Origin: Clostridiaceae bacterium | GTDB taxonomy: Bacteria > Bacillota > Clostridia > UMGS1883 > JAAYMJ01 | DNA: 6,023 nucleotides | Direction: 5' to 3' | Assembly: GCA_012521455.1 (NCBI GenBank) | Contig: JAAYMJ010000062.1 | Span: 1 to 6,023 of the forward strand | Shown: positions 1-4,992 of the stretch, piece after piece | How positions within the stretch are numbered: position 1 is the stretch's first letter | Layout of the letters: each line of letters starts with the position of its first letter | Program-made: the position numbers and the translations under genes | The notes under the pieces: model-generated | What the model saw: only the letters and a program-made list of their open reading frames with translations | Told to the model about the DNA's origin: nothing | The model's database searches: none

Positions 1-650
1 GAAACTTTGGTGGCTTCATTTTCAATAGCAAGCCCGCCCTCAAAGGTGGAAACTCCGCTGTCTGTTGAAAAACCGCGGTTTTCAGATGTGTTTCCCATAT
101 TTAGCCCAAGCACAAAGGACACGGTTTTGTAGACTTTTCCCAAATCCTCTTTTAAAACATCATCTTCTTTAGTGTTAAGAAAACCGCCTGTTTTTTGATT
201 TTCCCCATACTCAACGCCATAAGGTAAATTTTTGCCTGGCATGCGGTAAAGGGTAAAAAGAAAAATTATGGAGTCAGCCAAATCTTCCTTTGTTAAACCG
301 TCGGGCAAATAATCTTCCCCATTATGAACGGCTAATAAGTCATAGGGGAAATTGCCATCTTCCTTTTTTGGCGCGGAATTTAAAATTAAATTTAAAAGCT
401 CATCCTTTGAAATCTCACCCATGGTGTAGGACTCAACGGATTTAAAAACCTCATTGAAAACCTGCGGGCTGCTTTCTATTAAACCCACGATTTCCCCAAG
501 CTGAAAAAGTTTTGGGTCAGGGCTTTGGCTTTCTAAATTCCCGCGCATTTTACTAAACAAAACCCCAAAGGCCTCTTGACTTGTTGTGCCAGCACTGGCG
601 CACTGCCCAAGGTCAAAGGCTGGAAAGTTTAATCTTTCTACCATCAACAT
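1..650 (-). CDS. fliK: Probable flagellar hook-length control protein FliK, N-terminal part (3' end outside window)
   Basis: The minus-strand frame is open from an ATG at 650-648 to the window edge, giving 216 complete codons without a stop, so the gene continues beyond position 1. The start is set by a very strong Shine-Dalgarno (AAAGGAGGTGAG) 8 nt upstream; a second ATG lies two codons later but is less well spaced from it. The protein begins MLMVERLNFPAF and is acidic and fairly hydrophobic. It has no signal peptide or membrane segment, one Cys (residue 17), and several predicted helical stretches such as DELLNLILNS and DLADSIIFLFTLY. FliK is an exported ruler whose conserved C-terminal domain switches the export gate from hook to filament substrates; that domain lies outside the window. 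The name therefore rests mainly on position directly after fliJ-ylxF, as in Firmicutes fla operons. I see no diagnostic motif in this fragment, so another flagellar gene is possible. Confidence 0.62.
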   Translation of the reverse strand, partial: MLMVERLNFPAFDLGQCASAGTTSQEAFGVLFSKMRGNLESQSPDPKLFQLGEIVGLIESSPQVFNEVFKSVESYTMGEISKDELLNLILNSAPKKEDGNFPYDLLAVHNGEDYLPDGLTKEDLADSIIFLFTLYRMPGKNLPYGVEYGENQKTGGFLNTKEDDVLKEDLGKVYKTVSFVLGLNMGNTSENRGFSTDSGVSTFEGGLAIENEATKV

Positions 651-654
651 CTTT

Positions 655-666
655 CTCACCTCCTTT
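655..666 (-). promoter_or_regulatory. Ribosome binding site of the fliK-like gene
   Basis: The minus strand reads AAAGGAGGTGAG, close to a perfect complement of the 16S rRNA 3' end. The GGAGG core is 8 nt from the ATG at 650-648, which decides that start over the ATG at 644-642. The upstream part of the site overlaps a short inverted repeat. Confidence 0.88.
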
Positions 667-672
667 CAAAGG
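662..672 (-). repeat. Short perfect inverted repeat overlapping the fliK ribosome binding site
   Basis: The minus strand reads CCTTTGAAAGG, an 11-nt perfect palindrome with one central base. As RNA it could form a 4-bp stem (CCTT/AAGG) with a 3-nt loop. The downstream arm shares AAAGG with the Shine-Dalgarno, so folding would compete with ribosome binding. The stem is weak and there is no U-run after it, so it does not look like a terminator. It may be chance. Confidence 0.4.
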
Positions 673-685
673 TTTTATATTTATA

Positions 686-1390
686 TTATTTTTTTGCTAT
701 CTCGCTTAAAATTCTGGCGCTTTCTTTGGCGTCCATCTGGGAAAGGATTTGCGCGGCTTTTTGGTTTTTCATTAAACTCAAAATTTCCACTTTTTCTGAA
801 AACGGAAGGGCGCTTATAATTTTAGCGGCGTCCTGCGCCTCCATTTGCTCATAAATCTTTACGGTTTTCTGAAGCTGCTCTTTTTTCGCCTCTTCATCCT
901 TTGTTTCCACGCCTTGGGCTGTGCCGTCGGCCTTTGCCTGGTAAAGCTCGCCGTATTGCTCAACCAGCTGCCTTTCCCTTTCCTTTATGTCATTTTGAAG
1001 GTTCTTTAACTCATCTTCCTTGGCCTTTTGTTTTTCAATTAAGTCATTGACGCGCTTTTCTTCTTCGGCTAACGCCGCCCTTTCGGCCTGGATTTCAGAT
1101 AAAATCCTGTCATAGTCCGTGGTTGCCCTTCTAAACATGGTGCGGATGTTAAAAATGTTAAAAACAAACATTAATATTATCACAAGCACTAATGAAGCAA
1201 TTACGGTTAAAGCAATCAGCACTTTTTCGTTGTTTTTATCGCTTATGTTTTTTTCATTTGCCCTGCCTTTTGCGCCCGCGCTTTTTGCACTAGCGCCTGA
1301 TTTTACCCCTGCGTTTGCTCTTGCAGCCGGGCTTTTGGCAGCAGCCTGGGGTCTGGTGGGGCTGACTGCTTTTTTGTTTTCATCACTCAT
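686..1390 (-). CDS. ylxF: YlxF/MotE-like membrane protein with MgtE-N-like C-terminal repeats
   Basis: A protein of 234 residues in four parts. Residues 1-57 are a basic, Ala/Ser/Gly-rich tail that looks disordered. Residues 58-81 are one membrane helix (begins LIALTVIASLV). Residues about 90-150 are a charged coiled coil rich in Glu/Lys/Gln. Residues about 175-232 carry repeated helices of the type AAKIISAL, AAQILSQM, SARILSEI, as in the MgtE intracellular N domain and MotE families. The positive-inside rule puts the basic tail in the cytoplasm and the coiled coil and repeats outside the membrane. In Bacillus the gene between fliJ and fliK is ylxF, and the related rhizobial MotE is a periplasmic chaperone of a motor protein; a comparable role here is inference. 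The ATG at 1390-1388 is chosen because GGAGG lies 6 nt upstream; the ATG at 1414 has no such site. The gene overlaps the fliJ stop by 8 nt (ATGAGTGA), suggesting translational coupling. Confidence 0.82.
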   Translation of the reverse strand: MSDENKKAVSPTRPQAAAKSPAARANAGVKSGASAKSAGAKGRANEKNISDKNNEKVLIALTVIASLVLVIILMFVFNIFNIRTMFRRATTDYDRILSEIQAERAALAEEEKRVNDLIEKQKAKEDELKNLQNDIKERERQLVEQYGELYQAKADGTAQGVETKDEEAKKEQLQKTVKIYEQMEAQDAAKIISALPFSEKVEILSLMKNQKAAQILSQMDAKESARILSEIAKK

Positions 1391-1844
1391 AAGCCGCCTC
1401 CGCATTTTTAGCATATTTCGTGGTGCTAATAAACTCCTCTATGACCTTGCTTTCTTCCAAATTCACTTCCTGCAAATACTCCTGATACCTTTTTTCCCGC
1501 AGTATTTCAAGCATTTTGATTTGCTTTTTTATCTCAATAAGCTGGTTTAGGATTTCTTCAATCTCATTTTGCAAAAACCTTATTTTACTTTTTACGATTG
1601 ATATTTGTTCCTTGAGCTTTTCAAAATAGTTGTGGAAAAACAAAAATTTCTGCGGGCTTATGCCTTGTTGGGATTCTTTTAAAAACTTTTTTTGCTCATT
1701 ATCCCTGTGTATAATCAAATCCTCAAGCTCTTTTTCAAGCTCGGACAATACTTTCCTCTTTTCGGCCAATAAGGCTTTTTTTTCGTCTTCTTCCCTCTCC
1801 TTGACTTTTTTATAGGTCTCAAGGGAGAATTTAAACTTTTTCAT
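1383..1844 (-). CDS. fliJ: Flagellar export protein FliJ
   Basis: A 153-residue protein made almost entirely of charged heptad-like helices, matching the size (about 145-155 residues) and character of FliJ. The N-terminus MKKFKFSLETYKKVKEREE has the usual FliJ pattern of a basic aromatic start followed by a long Glu/Lys coiled coil. A short break near residues 60-66 (QQGISPQ) separates the two antiparallel helices, and the second begins KFLFFHNYFEKL. FliJ is a soluble cytoplasmic protein that sits in the centre of the FliI hexamer like the gamma stalk of F1-ATPase, and contacts FlhA to couple ATP hydrolysis to export. There are no Trp and no Cys residues and no membrane segment. An ATG at 1844-1842 follows AAAGGGG by 9 nt and lies 18 nt after the fliI stop. 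The 3' end overlaps ylxF by 8 nt. The call rests on position and overall coiled-coil pattern, since FliJ sequences are poorly conserved. Confidence 0.93.
   Translation of the reverse strand: MKKFKFSLETYKKVKEREEDEKKALLAEKRKVLSELEKELEDLIIHRDNEQKKFLKESQQGISPQKFLFFHNYFEKLKEQISIVKSKIRFLQNEIEEILNQLIEIKKQIKMLEILREKRYQEYLQEVNLEESKVIEEFISTTKYAKNAEAAYE
1397..1401 (-). promoter_or_regulatory. Ribosome binding site of ylxF, inside fliJ
   Basis: GGAGG on the minus strand lies within the last codons of fliJ, 6 nt before the ATG at 1390-1388. It favours this start over the in-frame ATG at 1414 that would lengthen the protein by eight residues. Confidence 0.82.
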
Positions 1845-1853
1845 TGCCTTTTG

Positions 1854-1860
1854 CCCCTTT
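1854..1860 (-). promoter_or_regulatory. Ribosome binding site of fliJ
   Basis: AAAGGGG on the minus strand lies 9 nt before the ATG at 1844-1842, in the 18-nt gap after the fliI stop codon. A second purine run (AAAAGG) is only 2 nt from the ATG and too close to serve. Confidence 0.6.
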
Positions 1861-1862
1861 TA

Positions 1863-3191
1863 TCACTCTTTTAGCTCTTCATAAATCGCAAACATTTCGT
1901 TGAGGGTTTCTTCAAAGGTTGACTTTTCCGTTACATACTGGCATAAAAACTTGTTTATCCTGTCAATTGTGTCAATGGATTTATCAATCTTTTTATTGCT
2001 GCCCCGCTTGTACGCCCCGATATTTATCAAATCCTGGGCGTCGTTATAGACGCTCATTATATCCTTTATGGCGTTGGCCGCAAAAATATGTTCTTTTTCC
2101 GCCACAATGGGCATAAGCCTTGAAATGCTGGCCAATACATCTATTGCGGGGTAGTGGTTGCGGTTGGCAAGTTTTCTAGATAGCACTATGTGCCCGTCCA
2201 AAATCCCCCTCACCGCGTCGGTTATCGGCTCGTTTAAGTCGTCGCCGTCAACCAACACCGTATACAGGCCCGTTATAGAGCCCTTGTCAGAATTCCCCGC
2301 TCTTTCTAATAGCTTTGGCAAAACCGAAAATACCGACGGCGTGTATCCCCTAGCCACCGGCGGCTCGCTTGAAGCAAGCCCGATTTCCCTTTGGGCCATG
2401 GAAAAACGGGTGAGGGAGTCAACCAAAAGCATGACGTCCTTTCCCTGGTCCCTGAAATACTCGGCAATCGCGGTGCCAACAAGGGCTGCTTTAACCCTGA
2501 TAAGCGCGGGCTTGTCGCTTGTTGCCACAACCACAACGGAACGGGCAAGCCCTTCTTCTTTTAAGTCATTTTGGATAAACTCATTTACTTCCCTGCCCCG
2601 CTCGCCAACCAGGACAATCACGTTAACATCCGCTTTGGCATAGCGGGCAATCATACCTAAAAGGGTGCTCTTCCCAACGCCGCTTCCGGCAAAAATCCCT
2701 ATCCTTTGCCCCTTCCCGCAGGTAAGTAGCCCGTCAATCGCCCGTACCCCTAAAGGCAGGACATCCTCTATGTTTTTTCTGTCCAAGGGGGATGGGGGTT
2801 GGTTATCAATAGGGTAAGTTTCTTTTGTCATGATGGGGCCTTTTTTATCAATGGGGTTTCCCAGCCCGTCAACTATCCTGCCGATAAGTTCGGGACCCAC
2901 ATTCACCCTGATTGACATGCTTGTGGACTCAACCATGCTTCCATACCCTATGCCAGATACGTCTGAAAAGGGCATTAGCATTACCACTTCGTTTCTAAGC
3001 CCCACAACTTCGGCCAAAACGAAATTTTCGCGGTTATAGGTATAAATTTTGCAAATATCCCCGATTTTTACGTTTGGCCCGGTGGACTCTATCATCAATC
3101 CCACGACTTTTGAAACCTTGCCGTAGGAGGTGATGGTGTTTGCGTCTTTAATTTTGTATATGTATTTATCTAAATCAATGTTTTTTGCCAA
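1863..3191 (-). CDS. fliI: Flagellum-specific export ATPase FliI
   Basis: A 442-residue protein of normal FliI length, a cytoplasmic hexameric ATPase related to F1 beta that energises flagellar type III export with FliH and FliJ. The N-terminal beta-barrel domain covers about residues 1-95. The catalytic domain has a Walker A loop (AGSGVGKST, 168-176), the GERGREV motif with presumed catalytic Glu197, Walker B (VMLLVDSLTRF, with Asp258), the MAQREIGLASSEPP segment (265-278), GDDLNEPI (316-323) and RGILDGHIVLSR (328-339). GDDLNEPI together with the CGKGQRIGIFAGSGVGKS context fits FliI/SctN rather than F-type or Rho proteins, and the flagellar neighbours settle it as FliI. The C-terminal helical domain (about 365-442) is complete. 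The start is TTG at 3191-3189, preceded by GAGGT; the first in-frame ATG is codon 33 and would cut the N-terminal domain. It lies 29 nt after fliH and 18 nt before fliJ. Confidence 0.98.
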   Translation of the reverse strand: MAKNIDLDKYIYKIKDANTITSYGKVSKVVGLMIESTGPNVKIGDICKIYTYNRENFVLAEVVGLRNEVVMLMPFSDVSGIGYGSMVESTSMSIRVNVGPELIGRIVDGLGNPIDKKGPIMTKETYPIDNQPPSPLDRKNIEDVLPLGVRAIDGLLTCGKGQRIGIFAGSGVGKSTLLGMIARYAKADVNVIVLVGERGREVNEFIQNDLKEEGLARSVVVVATSDKPALIRVKAALVGTAIAEYFRDQGKDVMLLVDSLTRFSMAQREIGLASSEPPVARGYTPSVFSVLPKLLERAGNSDKGSITGLYTVLVDGDDLNEPITDAVRGILDGHIVLSRKLANRNHYPAIDVLASISRLMPIVAEKEHIFAANAIKDIMSVYNDAQDLINIGAYKRGSNKKIDKSIDTIDRINKFLCQYVTEKSTFEETLNEMFAIYEELKE

Positions 3192-3198
3192 GTTTAAT

Positions 3199-3206
3199 AC
3201 CTCTTT
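3199..3206 (-). promoter_or_regulatory. Ribosome binding site supporting the TTG start of fliI
   Basis: The minus strand reads AAAGAGGT. The GAGG core is 8 nt before TTG at 3191-3189. No in-frame ATG or GTG lies between this site and residue 33, so the site supports use of TTG as initiator. Confidence 0.7.
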
Positions 3207-3220
3207 TATGTAAGGTTTAT

Positions 3221-3958
3221 CTATGCTAAAGACTCCTGCAAAACTTCATTTAGCTTCATAACCTGGTTTGCAACCGACGCGTTAATTGTGCCGCTTTCGG
3301 TTTCGATAACGCAGTCGTAGGAAGACAAAATTTCATCTTTTACAATGTCAAAGCTCTTAACATTTATAAGCTGTTTTCTTAAAACATCCTTTGAACCGAT
3401 TACATCCTCATAATCTTCCCCGGACACCTTAATCATTACCTTTTCACAGTTTGCGGCATTTTTTAACGCCGAGGCGATTACGGAAACCAGCGCCATTTTG
3501 TTGGTTTTAAGCTCGGTTTGGATAATTTTTTGGGCTATGGCCATGGAAAGTTTCACTATTTCACCTTCCATGCTTTCTAAGGTTTTATATTTTTCTTCCA
3601 AAAGCTCGCCAATAACCTCTTTAGCCTTTTCGCACAATTCCTGGTACTCTTTTTTACCTTCTAAAATACCTAAGCGTTTTCCTTCCTCAAAGCCTATGTT
3701 GTAGGCTTCTTCCTTTATAAGCTCGGATTGGGAATTAGCATCTTCGATTATACTTTTTGCCTTTTCATTGGCAAGCCTTTCTATGTTTCGCGCCTCTTCT
3801 TTCGCTTTTTGTATTATTTCTTCAGCCTTTTTTTCAGTTTTCTCCAGATCAACGGCTTTTACCTCGGGCTTTGTTTTTTTCACGGCCTCAAAATCGTTTT
3901 TAATTAGCACTACCCTTCCGTCTTTTTGGTAATCTTCAATAATGCGCATTTTATACAT
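3221..3958 (-). CDS. fliH: Flagellar assembly protein FliH (export ATPase regulator)
   Basis: A 245-residue soluble protein. FliH dimers bind the N-terminus of FliI, restrain its ATPase activity and tether the complex to the C-ring and export gate, like the peripheral stalk of rotary ATPases. A long charged coiled coil (about residues 35-85) is followed by an unbroken glycine ladder GFEEGKRLGILEG at 89-101 (Gly at 89, 93, 97, 101), the GxxxG repeat helix typical of FliH. A helical segment (105-150) leads into the V-type E-subunit-like C-domain ending with CVIETESGTINASVANQV (216-233), the usual FliH signature. The protein has no Trp; in the enteric protein N-terminal Trp residues contact FlhA, so that contact is presumably made differently here. 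The ATG at 3958-3956 is chosen because AAGGAG lies 9 nt upstream. A TTG at 4009 would give a longer reading but has no such site. The gene overlaps the fliG stop by 8 nt (ATGTATAA). Confidence 0.94.
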   Translation of the reverse strand: MYKMRIIEDYQKDGRVVLIKNDFEAVKKTKPEVKAVDLEKTEKKAEEIIQKAKEEARNIERLANEKAKSIIEDANSQSELIKEEAYNIGFEEGKRLGILEGKKEYQELCEKAKEVIGELLEEKYKTLESMEGEIVKLSMAIAQKIIQTELKTNKMALVSVIASALKNAANCEKVMIKVSGEDYEDVIGSKDVLRKQLINVKSFDIVKDEILSSYDCVIETESGTINASVANQVMKLNEVLQESLA

Positions 3959-4979
3959 AAATATCATCTCCTTCGCCTCTGGAGACAGTGATTTCACCTG
4001 CTTCTTCAAGGCGCCTGATTACTGCAACAATTCTTTGTTGCGCCTCTCCTACGTCCCTTAACTTAACAGGGCCAAGCAAGTCCATTTCTTCCTTGAGGAT
4101 TTCCTGTCTTCGTTTAGACATATTTTCAAGAATTCTTTGGGTAACTTCCTCGGTTGCGCTCTTAAGCGCAAGGGCTAAATCGTGGGTATCCACTTCCGCA
4201 AGGAACATTTGAACTGCTTTGTTGTTAAGGTGAACAATATCTTCAAATACGAACATGCGCTTTTTGATTTCTTCCGCAAGCTCACTGTTTGTAACTTCCA
4301 AGGTTTCAAAGATTGCTTTTTCAGTGCTGCGGTCAGCCGCATTTAGGATATCCACAACAGCCTGAATACCGCCGCTTGCCATGTAGGATTCCTGCCCTAA
4401 GGAAGACAGCTTTTTCTTTAAAATCTTTTCAATTTCGCTGGTGTATTCGGGGCTTGTCATATCCATCATAGCAATCCTTGTGGCAACTTCCGCCTGTTTT
4501 TCTTTAGAAAGGCTTGAAAGCACAACCGCGGCCTGCTGCGGTGAAAGATATGAAAATATAAGGGCAATTGTTTGGGCATGCTCGTTTTGTATAATATTTA
4601 AAAGCTGGTTGGGATCCGCGTTTTTTATGAAATCGAAAGGTTTAACCTGAACCTGCTGGGTAAGTTTATCAAGGATTTCGCCGGCTTTTTCCTTGCCAAG
4701 GGTGTTTTCAAGGATTTCTTGAACATATTTAATGCCGCCGGTCTTGTAATACGGGTTTTCATAGATGGCCTTTTTAAACTCCTCGATAACCTGCCTTCTC
4801 ACGTTGTCGTCAATTCTTTCAAGCTGTGCAATTTCAGTTGTAACCTTTTCAATTTCGTCTTCTTTTAAATATTTGAATATTTTAATCGCGTTTTTAGTCC
4901 CAATGGAAATGAGCAGTATTGCAGCTTTTTGCCTGCCAGTCAATATCTTTTGTTCACCAGCTTGGAATACTTGAGCCAT
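3951..4979 (-). CDS. fliG: Flagellar motor switch protein FliG
   Basis: A 342-residue protein, normal for FliG, that forms the upper C-ring. Its N-domain binds FliF, its middle domain binds FliM, and its C-domain receives torque from the stators. The N-domain (about 1-105) begins with LTGRQKAAILLISIG. The middle domain holds the conserved motif as EHAQTIALIFSYL (133-145), where Ala135 replaces the usual Pro of EHPQ. GGIQAVVDILN (203-213) opens the next helical repeat. MFVFEDIV (242-249) is the hinge motif of the C-domain. By my unaligned comparison, the torque-helix charges match E. coli as Lys273 (K264), Arg290 (R281), Glu297/Glu298 (D288/D289) and Lys306 (R297), all conservative. The gene starts 11 nt after the fliF stop. 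AGGAG, overlapping that stop, is 8 nt from the ATG at 4979-4977; an in-frame GTG at 4985 is only 2 nt from it and is rejected. Confidence 0.98.
   Translation of the reverse strand: MAQVFQAGEQKILTGRQKAAILLISIGTKNAIKIFKYLKEDEIEKVTTEIAQLERIDDNVRRQVIEEFKKAIYENPYYKTGGIKYVQEILENTLGKEKAGEILDKLTQQVQVKPFDFIKNADPNQLLNIIQNEHAQTIALIFSYLSPQQAAVVLSSLSKEKQAEVATRIAMMDMTSPEYTSEIEKILKKKLSSLGQESYMASGGIQAVVDILNAADRSTEKAIFETLEVTNSELAEEIKKRMFVFEDIVHLNNKAVQMFLAEVDTHDLALALKSATEEVTQRILENMSKRRQEILKEEMDLLGPVKLRDVGEAQQRIVAVIRRLEEAGEITVSRGEGDDIYV
3968..3973 (-). promoter_or_regulatory. Ribosome binding site of fliH, inside fliG
   Basis: AAGGAG on the minus strand lies within the last codons of fliG, 9 nt before the ATG at 3958-3956. 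Another ATG at 3967 directly abuts the site, and one at 3949 is 18 nt away, so the middle ATG is best. Its placement inside fliG suggests coupled translation. Confidence 0.75.
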
Positions 4980-4987
4980 AACCACAT

Positions 4988-4992
4988 CTCCT
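4988..4992 (-). promoter_or_regulatory. Ribosome binding site of fliG, overlapping the fliF stop codon
   Basis: AGGAG on the minus strand shares its first two bases with the TAG stop of fliF (4993-4991) and is 8 nt from the ATG at 4979-4977. This decides the fliG start over the GTG at 4985 and the out-of-frame ATG at 4987. The overlap fits coupled synthesis of FliF and FliG, which assemble 1:1 or nearly so. Confidence 0.75.

Noticed and set aside
673..690. AT-rich run (TATAAATATAAAA on the minus strand) as a promoter for fliK
   Set aside because: It resembles a -10 box, but no TTGACA-like -35 or SigD-type TAAA/GCCGATAT pair lies at proper spacing; it is probably just an AT-rich spacer.
586..819. 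Plus-strand open frame (77 codons) across the ylxF-fliK junction
   Set aside because: Antisense to two better supported genes, no ribosome binding site, and no known motif.
1391..1414. ylxF start at the upstream ATG 1414
   Set aside because: No ribosome binding site before it, and the added residues (MLKMRRRL) come from out-of-frame reading of the fliJ end; GGAGG lies properly before ATG 1390.
1119..1550. Plus-strand open frame (143 codons) with hydrophobic stretches opposite ylxF and fliJ
   Set aside because: The hydrophobic look comes from reading the Lys/Glu and Ala codons of ylxF and fliJ in reverse. No Shine-Dalgarno or independent support.
2306..2548. Same-strand 80-codon frame inside fliI
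   Set aside because: Out of frame within the ATPase core; fliI is intact, so this is not a frameshift fragment.
2158..2643. Long plus-strand open frame (161 codons) opposite fliI
   Set aside because: It lies wholly antisense to the strongly conserved catalytic core of fliI, starts at TTG without a binding site, and its Ser/Thr/Pro-rich product has no recognisable motif. It is a by-product of fliI codon use.
3959..4009. Longer FliH beginning at TTG 4009
   Set aside because: It would overlap fliG by 59 nt and lacks a ribosome binding site, whereas the ATG at 3958 has AAGGAG at 9 nt.
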